A DNA stretch of 64,000 nt. It comes from Burkholderia pyrrocinia. Lineage in GTDB: Bacteria > Pseudomonadota > Gammaproteobacteria > Burkholderiales > Burkholderiaceae. Numbering within the stretch: the first letter of the stretch is position 1; each line of letters opens with the position of its first letter. The translations under genes were made by a program, and so were the position numbers. The DNA is taken from contig NZ_CP070978.1 in NCBI RefSeq assembly GCF_018417535.1, positions 1,736,001-1,800,000 on the forward strand, given 5' to 3'. The notes under the pieces are model-generated. The model made no database searches and was not told where the DNA came from. It worked only from the letters and a program-made list of their open reading frames with translations. Shown here in pieces: positions 44,567 to 54,049 of the stretch.

Positions 44567-45364
44567 CTATTCGCCGACGTCCCCATCGCCACTCACCGGC
44601 GTATAAATCGCCAGCTTCAACGCGGGATCGTCGTTCGCCTGAAACGTCACGTATTCATAACGCTGCGCGCCACGTTGCGCATGCACGAGCACCTTCTGGC
44701 CCGACACCCCGCTACGCACGTCGTGCGCGTCCCACCATTGCGCGAACGCGTCGCTGCTCGCGCGCAAGCGTTCCACCAGCGCGATGAACGCCGGATCGCT
44801 CGCATAAAGATCATGGCTCGCGCGAAACAGCGCGATCATCCGGCATGCCTCGTCGGCCCAGCTCGCGGCGAAGAGCCGGCGCGCGTGCGGCTCGACGAAC
44901 ATGTAGATCAGGATGTTGCGGTCGGCTTCCGCGAGCCGGTCGAAGCCGAGCAGGTCGGCCGCGGCGGCATTCCACGCGAGGATGTCCCAGCGCCGCCCGG
45001 TCACGTACGCAGGCAGGTGAAGATGCGCGACGAGCCGCGCGATGGTGGGCGGCACACTCTCCGGCACGAACGCACGCGACGTGTCGCGCCGCGCGAGCGT
45101 GCGCAGATGGGCGGCCTCGGCCTTGTCCAGCCGCAACGCACGCGCCAGTGCGTCGAGCGTCGCGTCCGACGGGCTGACATCGCGCCCCTGCTCGAGCCGC
45201 ACATACCAGTCGACGCCGATGCCCGCCAGTTCCGCGACTTCCTCGCGCCGCAGGCCGGGCGTGCGCCGGCGCGGGCCGTCGTGCAGGCCGACGGCATCCG
45301 GTCGCAGCTTCTTGCGCCGAGAGCGCAGAAAATCGCCGAACGGGGTTCGCGTGGTGGCGGTCAT
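44567..45364 (-). CDS. XRE-type regulator with MmyB-like ligand domain
   Basis: This 265-residue regulator has an N-terminal helix-turn-helix (GLRREEVAELAGIGVDWYVRLEQGR, shown in part) and a PAS-like MmyB ligand-binding domain (WDILAWNAAAADLLGF...RNILIYMFVEP). The family usually controls an adjacent oxidoreductase gene. Here the divergent neighbour is an alcohol dehydrogenase-like gene, 110 bases between the starts, the likely target. The ATG at 45364 (MTATTRTPFGDFLRSRRKKL) gives the family's standard start. Confidence 0.9.
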   Translation of the reverse strand: MTATTRTPFGDFLRSRRKKLRPDAVGLHDGPRRRTPGLRREEVAELAGIGVDWYVRLEQGRDVSPSDATLDALARALRLDKAEAAHLRTLARRDTSRAFVPESVPPTIARLVAHLHLPAYVTGRRWDILAWNAAAADLLGFDRLAEADRNILIYMFVEPHARRLFAASWADEACRMIALFRASHDLYASDPAFIALVERLRASSDAFAQWWDAHDVRSGVSGQKVLVHAQRGAQRYEYVTFQANDDPALKLAIYTPVSGDGDVGE

Positions 45365-45474
45365 CGGGTTCGCTCCGTGCAGGGTGGTATCGGGCAATCC
45401 TGGGCTCGTGCCGGGCCTTGTTGCGGATTCTAAGCCTGCCAGAATCGACGCGTCCCCCACCCTCTGGAAGCGTC

Positions 45475-46554
45475 ATGAAAGCTGCAATTCTGAAGTCCCT
45501 CGACATGCCGCTCGCGATCGAAACGATGCCGGACCCCGTGCTCGGCACCGGAGAGGTCATCGTGGATATCGTCGCGACGCCGGTGCTGTCCTATGCGCAG
45601 GAAGTGTTCAGCGGCGAGCGCCGGTATCCGATCGAGCTGCCGATCGTGCCCGGCTGCGGCGCAATCGGCCGTGTCCGGCAAACCGGCCCCGACGCGACGC
45701 AGTTGCAGCCGGACGACTGGGTGTTCTGCGATCCGACCGTGCGCTCGCGCGACGATGCGCGGATGCCCGACATCGTGCTGCAGGGCTGGAGCGCGCGCGG
45801 CGAAGGCGGCCAGCGGTTGCAGCGCCATTTTCACGACGGGCCGTTCGCCGAACGGCTGCGGGTGCCGACCGAGAACGCAGTGCGCATCGGCGACATCCCG
45901 CCGGCCGACGCCGCGCGCTGGTGCGCGCTCAATACGTTGCTCGTGCCGTATGGCGGGCTGCTCGCGTCCGAGCTGCGGGCGGGCGAGATCCTGCTCGTCA
46001 GCGGCGCGACCGGCAACTTCGGCAGTGCAGGCATCGCGGTCGCGCTGGCGATGGGCGCGCGGTGCGTGGTCGCGCCCGGCCGTAATGCGCGCGCGCTCGC
46101 GGATCTCGAACGCCGCTTCGGCGAACGCGTGCGCACCGTCGCGCTGACCGGCGACGAAACCACGGATCGCACACGCATGCAGCAGGCGGCGCCGGGGCCG
46201 ATCGACTGCGTGATCGACCTGATGCCGCCGTCGGTGCCCGCGACGACGGTGCGTGCTGCGGTGATGGCGGTGCGCCCGTACGGGCGCGTGGTGCTGATGG
46301 GCGGCGTCGGCATGCTCGGCGGGGCGGGGCTCGAGCTGCCGTATCCGTGGATCATGCGCAACGACATCACGCTGCGCGGCAAGTGGATGTACCCGACGGA
46401 AGCCGTGACGTTGATGGCGGGGCTCGTCCGCGGCGGGCTGCTCGACCTCGGGCACTTCGACGTGACGGTGTTCGCGCTCGACGATGCAAACGACGCGGTC
46501 GCGCATGCGGCGGCGAACGGCGGGCCGTTCAGGATGACCGTGATCGCGCCTTGA
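45475..46554 (+). CDS. Zinc-independent-looking alcohol dehydrogenase / quinone oxidoreductase (MDR family)
   Basis: This 359-residue medium-chain dehydrogenase-fold protein has the NAD(P)-binding ILLVSGATGNFGSAGIAVA and the N-terminal ELPIVPGCGAIGRV. The usual catalytic zinc ligands (Cys and the GHE motif) are not evident, suggesting a quinone-oxidoreductase or enoyl-reductase type reaction. The substrate is unknown. It is divergent from the XRE/MmyB regulator, which probably controls it. Confidence 0.82.
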   Translation: MKAAILKSLDMPLAIETMPDPVLGTGEVIVDIVATPVLSYAQEVFSGERRYPIELPIVPGCGAIGRVRQTGPDATQLQPDDWVFCDPTVRSRDDARMPDIVLQGWSARGEGGQRLQRHFHDGPFAERLRVPTENAVRIGDIPPADAARWCALNTLLVPYGGLLASELRAGEILLVSGATGNFGSAGIAVALAMGARCVVAPGRNARALADLERRFGERVRTVALTGDETTDRTRMQQAAPGPIDCVIDLMPPSVPATTVRAAVMAVRPYGRVVLMGGVGMLGGAGLELPYPWIMRNDITLRGKWMYPTEAVTLMAGLVRGGLLDLGHFDVTVFALDDANDAVAHAAANGGPFRMTVIAP

Positions 46555-46822
46555 CACGTGTATCCGGCGTCGCACCGGGTCGGCCTGCCATGACACGGCA
46601 CCACGCCCCGGAACAGTGCACGCATCCGGATTTTCACTACGTTGCCGAAATCCGATATTGCCCGGAAATTTGGTTTCATACCGTTCACGCATCGGACCGG
46701 AACGCGATTGCCGTTCAACCGCGGCGTCGCGTGCCGCCGACGAATCCCAGGAGCGGGCCGTCACACAAGGCCCGGGCGGCGATGACAGTCCTGCCACGCA
46801 GGACATTCGTGACGGAGCGAAC

Positions 46823-48355
46823 ATGGATGCAAAACTCCCGCCTGATTCAGGCACCGACAGTGACGTAAGCCTCCTGCACAAGATGGGCTATGCGCAGGAA
46901 CTGTCGCGACGTATGAGCGGTTTCTCGAACTTCGCCGTGTCGTTTTCGGTGATCTGCATCCTGTCGGGCGGCATTACCGCGTTTCAGCTCGCGTTTTCCG
47001 CCACCGGCGGCGCGTCGGTCGGCCTGGGCTGGCCATTGGGTTCGCTCTTCGCGCTGATCGTCGCCGTGTCGATGTCGCAGATCGCGTCCGCGTTCCCGAC
47101 GGCGGGCGGCCTCTATCACTGGGGCGCCATCCTCGGCGGGAAGAAATGGGGGTGGATGACGGCGTGGCTCAACCTGATCGGCCTCATCTTCGTGATCGCC
47201 GCGATCAACTTCGGCACCTACGATCCGTTCTTCAAGACGCTGATCGCACCGATGTTCGGCGTCAGTCCGGACAGCCTGACCTGGTGGCATCAAACCGCGT
47301 TCATCGCGTTCATCACGCTCTCGCAGGCGATCCTCAACGCACGCGGCATCAAGATCGCAAGCAGGATCACCGACCTGTCGGGCTATCTGATTTTCGTGGT
47401 GACGATCGCGCTGGTCGTTTCGCTGCTCTACTACTCGCCGGTCGCATTCGATGCGCACCGGCTGGTCACCTTCACCAACTTCACCGGTGTCGACGGTGGT
47501 GCGTGGCCGAAGCAGGCCACGCCGCTCGCGTTCCTGTCCGGCCTGCTGCTGGTGACCTACACCATCACCGGCTTCGACGCGTCCGCGCATACGTCGGAAG
47601 AGACGCACGATGCGGCAAAAAACGTGCCGCGCGGCATCATCGGGTCGGTGTTCTGGTCCGCGATCTTCGGCTACGTGATGGTGTGCGCGTTCGTGCTCGT
47701 GATGCCCGACCTGACCGCCAGCATGAAACAGGGCACCGGCTTTTTCGAAGCGATACTCGCGCCGATTCCGAAGACCTTGCGCGTCTGCCTCGAACTCGCG
47801 ATGTTCTTCATCAACTACGTGTGCGGGCTGGCCGCGATCATGTCGACGTCGCGGATGGTGTATGCGTTCGCGCGCGACGGCGGGCTGCCGGCGTCGAAGC
47901 TGCTGCGCAGCGTGAATCACACGCACCGGACACCCGGGCCCGCGATCTGGACGTGTGCGGTGCTCGCGATCGTCGTCACGCTGTACGGCGACGCGTTCTC
48001 GGTGCTGAGTGCCGGAAGCGCCGTGTTCCTGTTCATCTCGTATGCGATGCCGATCGGCTCGGGGATGCTGGCCGAAGGCCGCACGTGGACCGAGAAGGGC
48101 CCGTTTCAACTGGGTATCTGGTCCAAGCCGTGTGCGTTGCTCGCGCTGGTCGGCGCCTGTGTGCTTGCGTATGTCGGCATCCAGCCGCCGAATGAAAAGG
48201 TGCTCTACGTGCTCGTCGGTTTCGTGGCGGTGCTCATGGTGATCTGGTACGGCTTCGGGGTGCGCAACACCTTCGCGGGGCCGCCGGTGCTGAAGGACAC
48301 GCGGAACCTCGAGCGCATCCGCGAACTCGAGGCGAACGTCGATCCGTCCGTCTGA
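46823..48355 (+). CDS. APC-superfamily amino-acid permease
   Basis: This 510-residue permease has about 12 hydrophobic helices, the motif SFSVICILSGGITAF in helix 1 and GLYHWGAILGGKKWGW nearby, as in the GABA/amino-acid-choline transporter group of the APC superfamily. A central ITGFDASAHTSEETHDAA loop is typical of that group. GGAG precedes the ATG at 46823. It ends in a strong terminator. Substrate not determined; GABA, a polyamine or choline-like amine are candidates by family. Confidence 0.88.
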   Translation: MDAKLPPDSGTDSDVSLLHKMGYAQELSRRMSGFSNFAVSFSVICILSGGITAFQLAFSATGGASVGLGWPLGSLFALIVAVSMSQIASAFPTAGGLYHWGAILGGKKWGWMTAWLNLIGLIFVIAAINFGTYDPFFKTLIAPMFGVSPDSLTWWHQTAFIAFITLSQAILNARGIKIASRITDLSGYLIFVVTIALVVSLLYYSPVAFDAHRLVTFTNFTGVDGGAWPKQATPLAFLSGLLLVTYTITGFDASAHTSEETHDAAKNVPRGIIGSVFWSAIFGYVMVCAFVLVMPDLTASMKQGTGFFEAILAPIPKTLRVCLELAMFFINYVCGLAAIMSTSRMVYAFARDGGLPASKLLRSVNHTHRTPGPAIWTCAVLAIVVTLYGDAFSVLSAGSAVFLFISYAMPIGSGMLAEGRTWTEKGPFQLGIWSKPCALLALVGACVLAYVGIQPPNEKVLYVLVGFVAVLMVIWYGFGVRNTFAGPPVLKDTRNLERIRELEANVDPSV

Positions 48356-48381
48356 AGCGCCGTTGAAACAGGCTGAAACCG

Positions 48382-48419
48382 CCGGCTCGCAGGTGTGATG
48401 CCGCGAGTCGGTTTTTTTT
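48382..48419 (+). terminator. Rho-independent terminator of the permease gene
   Basis: A 9-bp stem (48382-48390 with 48403-48411, one G-U pair) with a 12-base loop is followed by eight T residues. This is the clearest classical terminator in the window. Confidence 0.92.
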
Positions 48420-48608
48420 CGACATCGATGCGAACGACCTTGATCCGGCAATCCAACCCTTCGGGCCGTCGAACCCTCGCGTGACGATCATGCCCGTGAT
48501 CTTCGCGAGGGTCGCGTTGCCGGTCACGACAGTCCTCGCGTGCAACCAGCGCACCGACCACGCGGTCGCCGATGGTTCGGGCGGCCGCGCCGGTTCGTCA
48601 CGCCGCCC

Positions 48609-48878
48609 CTATTGCCCGCCGCCGTAGAACTGATTGATCCGCTCGAGCTCGCCCGACTTCTGCGCGCGAATCAGTTCCTGCTTCACCTGAGCACGCGTAA
48701 TCGCTGCGGGGCCGCCCGCCTGTGACCCGGCACTGGGCATGGAGCCCACTGCGTTCGCGCTGATCGCTGCATCCGAGGGCGTGCCGGGGCTCTCGTCGGC
48801 TCCGCCGCCCGCCCGGGCAAGCCCGGCCGCACCCAGCATGCAAACGGCAACCAGCGCCGCCTTGTACATCGTCTTCAT
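48609..48878 (-). CDS. DUF4148 small exported protein
   Basis: This 89-residue protein has a signal peptide (MKTMYKAALVAVCMLGAAGLARA) and the DUF4148 end ITRAQVKQELIRAQKSGELERINQFYGG, a family common and multi-copy in Burkholderia. It is probably periplasmic. Function unknown. GAGGTG precedes the ATG at 48878. Confidence 0.9.
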   Translation of the reverse strand: MKTMYKAALVAVCMLGAAGLARAGGGADESPGTPSDAAISANAVGSMPSAGSQAGGPAAITRAQVKQELIRAQKSGELERINQFYGGGQ

Positions 48879-49451
48879 CGTGGCACCTCATATGAAAAGA
48901 TATTGCGACTCATACGCGGGAACGGAGCCGAGGTCCGGCCGTCCGCGCGATTCGACACACCTCGCCGAGGCGACAACATCGGCCGTGACGGCATGCACAG
49001 CGCCTCGCGAATCGCGAGCATTCTGCTGCGTCGCTCCAGTCATCGGCTGGCTTCGCGCGTTCGAGGTTCCATCGAGCGACCTTCGCATCCTCCAGTGACT
49101 TCCCCCGGGCCAGCGCATTCGCATGCGAATGCGCGATATTGCCTCGCTGCGGCCTCGCGCGTGCGCTTGCCTGCGCATCGTGCCGCAACGCGGATCGAAC
49201 ATTCCAGCGGCGCGCGCCCGCGACTGGGCGGATCTCGCGCTTCGAGCCACCGCGCACCGGGCGGGGCCACCAGCAGGAATGGGTCAATCAATGATAGAAA
49301 CCAGCCTGCTGGTTTAACGCCCCCTGACGAGGGGGCAATTGTGGAATTCGTCGACTTGCCGACCTAAACTGGACACCGTATGCGCAACGCACCGGCGGCC
49401 CGCGTTACGACGCAGTCGCGTGCAAGCCCGTCGTAGCTCAAGGGGCTCACC
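48879..49451. other. Intergenic region before the LuxR gene
   Basis: About 573 bases separate the DUF4148 gene from the divergent LuxR-type gene. It holds a small 6-bp GC hairpin (49319-49324 with 49331-49336). No gene is supportable; the short frames are Arg-rich readings of GC-rich DNA. Confidence 0.4.
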
Positions 49452-50534
49452 ATGTCCGACAAGTATGTCGCGCTAGCGGGCCACATCCGGCGACTATGTT
49501 CGCTTGGCATCGAACCGCGCCTCGTCATTCCTCATGTGGTTGAAGCGACGCGGCGCATCGTGGGCGCCGACTGGGGCATGTTCTTCTATACCGACGAGCA
49601 CTATGCCGTGTCGGACGTATACAGCGAAAACGACACCGTCTATCAAGTCCTGCCCACCTACTTTGCCGAAGTCCACAACACCGAAAAACAGGAAGTGCTC
49701 GGCGTCACGTTCTCGGATGCGATGCGCCGCGGCCGCGGTTTCGAAAACAGTGCCCGTTACGACGCCGCGCTGCTGAAGAGTGCAATGTATGCGGAGCTGT
49801 GGCGGCCGGTCGGCATGCGGCATTGTCTCGAGCTGACGGCGACCGATGGCGCCCGTGGCTGGGGAAGCCTGAAATTGTGCCGCGCGCCCGGCGGTCACCC
49901 GTTCTCGGAAAAGAATCATCGGGACATCGAGCCCTTCGCGCGACATATCGCGCATGCGCTTTCGTGCCCGATCCATCCGCCGTCGCGCGAAGCGGAAGGC
50001 AGCCAGTCGGCGATCATGGTCATCGACAACACCGGGAAGCTCTTGCTGCAGAGCGAGGACAGCACCAGAATGCTGGCGCTCGCCTCCGGCGAACCGCTTG
50101 CGTTCTATCGTCGCGACCGCTTTCCGAACTGGCTTGCGCCGCTGCTGACGAATGTCAATCGCATCTGGTGCGGCCTCCCGGTGGCGCCCGCCACGATGGA
50201 ACGCCGCAATGCGGCCGGCCGCTTCCGATTCAAGGCGTATCGCTTTGCACACGCAAGCGCGATGCCCTGCGAACAGGCGATCGTGATCTACATCGAGCAT
50301 TTCCCCCCGCACGAACTGGAAATCGAGCGACTCGGCTTCGAGTTCGGTCTGACCGAACGACAACGGCAGCTCTGTTCGCTACTCGTCCTCGGCCACTCGC
50401 AAACCGCAATCGCGCGCTGCCTCGCGCTGCGCGACAGCACCGTCGTCGATCATGTGCGAAAGATCTACCGCAAGCTCAACGTCCACAACCACGACGAATT
50501 GCGCAGCGTCTTTCGCGTTGGCCGGCACGATTAG
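49452..50534 (+). CDS. LuxR-type transcriptional regulator with sensor domain
   Basis: This 360-residue protein has a C-terminal LuxR helix-turn-helix (GLTERQRQLCSLLVLGHSQT with RDSTVVDHVRKIYRKL) and an N-terminal part (about 1-280) of GAF/PAS-like character (HHVVEATRRIVGADWGMFFYTD region). It is not a quorum autoinducer regulator, as the typical autoinducer-binding residues and length are absent. AAGGGGCTC lies just before the ATG. It sits next to the SDR/lactone-oxidase genes, convergent with the SDR gene, with no obvious target. Confidence 0.83.
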   Translation: MSDKYVALAGHIRRLCSLGIEPRLVIPHVVEATRRIVGADWGMFFYTDEHYAVSDVYSENDTVYQVLPTYFAEVHNTEKQEVLGVTFSDAMRRGRGFENSARYDAALLKSAMYAELWRPVGMRHCLELTATDGARGWGSLKLCRAPGGHPFSEKNHRDIEPFARHIAHALSCPIHPPSREAEGSQSAIMVIDNTGKLLLQSEDSTRMLALASGEPLAFYRRDRFPNWLAPLLTNVNRIWCGLPVAPATMERRNAAGRFRFKAYRFAHASAMPCEQAIVIYIEHFPPHELEIERLGFEFGLTERQRQLCSLLVLGHSQTAIARCLALRDSTVVDHVRKIYRKLNVHNHDELRSVFRVGRHD

Positions 50535-50581
50535 CGTCGCATGTCGTGTCGCGTCGAAAGCGCAGCTGCGAGCATCGGCGA

Positions 50582-51361
50582 TCAGACGGCGGAAAAACAG
50601 TTGTCGACGAACAGATGGGTGCCGTTGACGAAGCTCGACTCGTCGGACGCCAGGAACAGCGCGGCCGCCGCGACTTCCGACGGCTCGCACAACCGGCCCT
50701 GCTGAATCGCGATCGCCGCTTCGGTCGCGTCGACGCCCATCGCCTGCAGGTCCCTGAGTTCGCGCATCCCGTGCGGCGTGCGGATGAACCCCGGCGCCAG
50801 CGCGTTGCAGCGAATCCCGCGGTCGCGGTACTCGACCGCGATGGCCCGCGCGAACATGTGGCAAGCCCCCTTGGTCGCGTCGTACAGCACTTCGCCCGGC
50901 GTCGCGCAGACCGCGGAAATCGACGACGTACACACGATGCTGCCACGCCCGTTCTCGAGCATCTGCGGCAGCACCGCCTTCGTCATCAGGAACATGCTCT
51001 TGACGTTCACGCCCATCAGCCAGTCCCATTCCGACTCTTCGATGTCGAGGAACGGTTTGACGATCAGCGTCCCGGCGTGATTGAACAGGATGTCCGCATT
51101 GCCGTACTGCTCCCGCGCCGCATCGACTGCCTGCCGGACCTCCGCCTGCTTCGACACGTCGGCGCCCAGGCCGATCGCCTGCAAGCCGGCATCGCGCAGC
51201 CTGGACGCGAGCGCTTCGGCGGCGTCGCCGTCCCGGTCGATGATCGCAACCTTCGCGCCCTGTGCGGCGAACAGTTCGGATGCAGCCCCGCCGCATCCGC
51301 CGGCACCGCCGCTCACGATCGCGACCTTGCCGGCCAGGCGGCCGTCAATCTTGACATTCAT
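50582..51361 (-). CDS. Short-chain dehydrogenase/reductase
   Basis: This 259-residue NAD(P)-dependent SDR has the cofactor motif SGGAGGCGGAASELFA (a Gly-rich variant of TGxxxGxG), NHAG, a catalytic Ser in CTSSISAV, and the YDATK dyad. The classical length and fold fit secondary alcohol or sugar-type substrates. It sits 33 bases after the lactone-oxidase gene, so they likely act in one pathway on a sugar or sugar-lactone. Confidence 0.88.
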   Translation of the reverse strand: MNVKIDGRLAGKVAIVSGGAGGCGGAASELFAAQGAKVAIIDRDGDAAEALASRLRDAGLQAIGLGADVSKQAEVRQAVDAAREQYGNADILFNHAGTLIVKPFLDIEESEWDWLMGVNVKSMFLMTKAVLPQMLENGRGSIVCTSSISAVCATPGEVLYDATKGACHMFARAIAVEYRDRGIRCNALAPGFIRTPHGMRELRDLQAMGVDATEAAIAIQQGRLCEPSEVAAAALFLASDESSFVNGTHLFVDNCFSAV

Positions 51362-51394
51362 TATTCGTTCTCCTGTCTGGTTCGATCGGCGTGC

Positions 51395-52642
51395 TCAACT
51401 GAACAGCGTCCGAAGATGATCGTTGAGGAAATAGCCTTCGGGGTCCACGCTGCGGCGCAGTGCGCGGAATGCTTCCGCCTTGGGAAACCAGCGGTCCACG
51501 TCTTCACGGTTCGTGAAATGCAGCTTGCCCCAGTGCGGACGCGAGTCGTAGTCGCGCAGGATGTCGTCGACGTCCTTCAGGAACGGCCAGTAGTCGACGC
51601 CATTCGGGCCGCCCGAGCATGAAATGGTGACACTGTCCTGGTGGTTGAACGGGCTGATCCACGCCGGATCGCCCTTCGTGAAGCGGTACTCGACCGGGAA
51701 AATGCAGTCGCGGTGTTTCGTGAGAATGAGGTCGCGGACGCGACGCAGCGCTTCCTTTCCGTGTTGCGCGGGCACCGCGTACTCGAGCTCGTGGAAGTTC
51801 GGCACGTAGTGAATCGCATACACCTCGGAGCTGTATGCGATCTTCTCGTGCTCGCCTTCATGGAACGTGCGCTCGGCGGTGACATCCATCACCTTGATCT
51901 CGCATACGTCGTAGTCTTTCTTCGAATTCGACACCCTGGTGGTGTCGGGCAGGCAGTACAGGTGGCGGCTTTCGGGCGTCGGACACCAGAAGAAACCGAA
52001 ATGCCGATGCTTCGCCGCCAGGTCGTCGTATTGCTCCATCAGCGCTTCGAAGTCCTCGCGCCAGACACGGTCGTGCAGCCAGAACGCGTCGGTCACCTGC
52101 AGCGTCATCTCCGAGACCACGCCGAACATGCCGATATTCACCTGCGTCGCATGGAGCAGGTCGAGGTCCTTCCGTTCGCTCACTTCCATGATCGAGCCGT
52201 CCGGACGCACGATGCGCATCCCGACGACCTGCGACGACAGATTGCTCAGCGTCGCTCCCGTGCCGTGCGTGCCGGTGGCGAACGCACCGGCGATCGCCTG
52301 CGAATCGATGTCGCCCTGGTTGACGAGCGACAGGCCGATTCCCTTCAGGTGGCGCGTCACCGCATTGAGCTTGGTGCCGGCCTTCACCGTCACGCGCTTG
52401 CGCGCTTGATCGACATCGACGATGCCCTGGTAGTCCTGGAGCGACAGCAGCAGGCCGCTCGTCGCCACGACGGGCGTAAACGAGTGCCCCGACCCCGAGC
52501 ATCGGACGTGCTTGCCTTGGCGCGTCGCGGTGCGCACCAGTTCCGCGATCTCGGCCTCGCTGGTCGGCGACGCCATGTGCGCGGCCACGCACGACTGATT
52601 GCCCACCCAGTTTCTCCAGAATCCACCACGGGGAAGTTCCAT
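51395..52642 (-). CDS. FAD-linked sugar-1,4-lactone oxidase (ALO family)
   Basis: This 415-residue flavoprotein of the vanillyl-alcohol-oxidase fold has the FAD-binding part in residues about 20-180 (CSGSGHSFTPVV, where His53 fits the covalent FAD site) and the C-terminal ALO domain (HWGKLHF...FRALRRSVDPEGYFLNDHL). Family members oxidise D-arabinono- or L-gulono-1,4-lactone. GGAGAG precedes the ATG at 52642. It is followed by an SDR and divergent from an AraC regulator. Confidence 0.88.
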   Translation of the reverse strand: MELPRGGFWRNWVGNQSCVAAHMASPTSEAEIAELVRTATRQGKHVRCSGSGHSFTPVVATSGLLLSLQDYQGIVDVDQARKRVTVKAGTKLNAVTRHLKGIGLSLVNQGDIDSQAIAGAFATGTHGTGATLSNLSSQVVGMRIVRPDGSIMEVSERKDLDLLHATQVNIGMFGVVSEMTLQVTDAFWLHDRVWREDFEALMEQYDDLAAKHRHFGFFWCPTPESRHLYCLPDTTRVSNSKKDYDVCEIKVMDVTAERTFHEGEHEKIAYSSEVYAIHYVPNFHELEYAVPAQHGKEALRRVRDLILTKHRDCIFPVEYRFTKGDPAWISPFNHQDSVTISCSGGPNGVDYWPFLKDVDDILRDYDSRPHWGKLHFTNREDVDRWFPKAEAFRALRRSVDPEGYFLNDHLRTLFS

Positions 52643-52982
52643 CGACGTCTCTCCAGATAGGCACCACGGTGCGTTGTGGGTATGGCTCGGCGGGTTGGCG
52701 GGTTGGCGGTTGGCCGCCCCGCCGAACCGCGCGGTGAAACTCGACGCGCGCGGGCTACGCCTCTTGCAAGTCCGCACAGTCGGCCAGCGGCTGGTCCTCG
52801 TTCGCGTGCCGGGGAATGTCCCCGGGCGCCCGGCCGTTGCATCGTATTCATGCCAAAGGTAGGGTGCCGAAACGCTTTCCACTATCGGATTTCGGCAAGC
52901 GAGGGTTTCCACGAGGATGCGCCGGGCCGCGCTTTTTGACCGGCTACAATGATTCGATCCGGCCCGCCCCTTCCCGCCCCCG
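52643..52982. other. Divergent promoter region
   Basis: About 340 bases between the lactone-oxidase and AraC genes. It includes a short tandem repeat of about three GGTTGGCG units near 52694-52716. No gene recognised. It presumably contains the promoters of both genes. Confidence 0.5.
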
Positions 52983-53987
52983 ATGACGCCGTCTGCCCAC
53001 CCGAGCGATTTCTCTGGCGCCCCGTTGTTCGCGCGAGCGGTCGCGTTCTGCGCGTTCACCGACGTGGAGGAACAGGCGCGGTCGTTCGAAGGCTGGAACC
53101 TGAATTACACGCAGATCTCGGGCGGCCTGTTTCACGGCTCGTCGTCGATCGTGTCGCTGGGCGGCATCAAGCTGCTGGTCGAAGACCTCGACAAGGTGAT
53201 CCTGCAGCGGGGCGCGGTGCCGTCGGACCGGATCGCCGTGGCCGTGCCGCTGGAGCTGGAAGGGCATGCACGCATGTGCGGCGAGAAGAGCGGGCGCGAC
53301 AGCCTGCACGTGTTCTCGAGCCTGCCGGAATTCGAGTTCTACTCGCCCGACCGGCACCTGCTCGTGAATGTCGAAATCGAGCCCGACAAGCTGTCGACGC
53401 AGGCGATGCGCACGGTCGCCGCGTCCCTGCGCGCGCGCACCCTCGCGCCGCTGATCCCGATGCCCACCTGCGTCGCGGACCATCTTCGCGACCTGCTGCG
53501 CCGGACGCTGGCCGCCGCGGCGAAAAGTACCTCCGTCGAAGACGTGACGACGCAGGACCGGATCGAACTGCTGGAGCGCACCGTCCTGTATGCGATCTCG
53601 GAAGTGTTGACGGCGGCCGCGCCGGAGGCCGGCGCGCAAGCCGCGCGCCCGACGAAGTACTGGTCGCTGGTCAACGCGGTGCAGGAGCGCCTTCAGGACG
53701 CATCGACCTGCCCGCTGTCGATCGCCGAACTGTGCGTGCAACTCGGCATCAGCCGGCGCACCGCGCAGTATGCGTTCCACGACGCGCTCAACCTGAATCC
53801 GATTGCGTATCTGCGGGCCGTTCGACTGAATCACGCGCGCCGCGAGCTTCGGCTCGGCGAATCCGTGACGTCTGCCGCCACCAAATGGGGCTTCTGGCAC
53901 CTGAGCAGTTTCGCGCAAGACTATCGCGCGATGTTCGGCGAGTTGCCGTCGGCCACGGCCAGGCGCTACGCGCGCCAGGCAACCTGA
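52983..53987 (+). CDS. AraC family transcriptional regulator
   Basis: This 334-residue regulator has a sensor region (about 1-220) and a C-terminal AraC/XylS DNA-binding domain (CPLSIAELCVQLGISRRTAQYA; SVTSAATKWGFWHLSSFAQD). The second helix-turn-helix closely follows the family pattern. It is divergent from the lactone-oxidase/SDR pair and probably controls them; that is inference from position. A hairpin follows the gene. Confidence 0.87.
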   Translation: MTPSAHPSDFSGAPLFARAVAFCAFTDVEEQARSFEGWNLNYTQISGGLFHGSSSIVSLGGIKLLVEDLDKVILQRGAVPSDRIAVAVPLELEGHARMCGEKSGRDSLHVFSSLPEFEFYSPDRHLLVNVEIEPDKLSTQAMRTVAASLRARTLAPLIPMPTCVADHLRDLLRRTLAAAAKSTSVEDVTTQDRIELLERTVLYAISEVLTAAAPEAGAQAARPTKYWSLVNAVQERLQDASTCPLSIAELCVQLGISRRTAQYAFHDALNLNPIAYLRAVRLNHARRELRLGESVTSAATKWGFWHLSSFAQDYRAMFGELPSATARRYARQAT

Positions 53988-54002
53988 ACGCGTGGCGCGG
54001 TT

Positions 54003-54035
54003 CGGCGGCCGGTGCCGACCTCGCACCGGCCGCCG
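54003..54035. terminator. Bidirectional hairpin terminator
   Basis: A perfect 13-bp inverted repeat, 54003-54015 with 54023-54035, has a 7-base loop. It lies between the convergent AraC and EF-hand-like genes, with no T run. Confidence 0.7.
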
Positions 54036-54049
54036 TCCTGCTCACGCCA

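Noticed and set aside
49319..49336. Small GC hairpin as a terminator
   Set aside because: Only a 6-bp stem with no T tract, and not downstream of a gene end on either strand; recorded only in the intergenic note.
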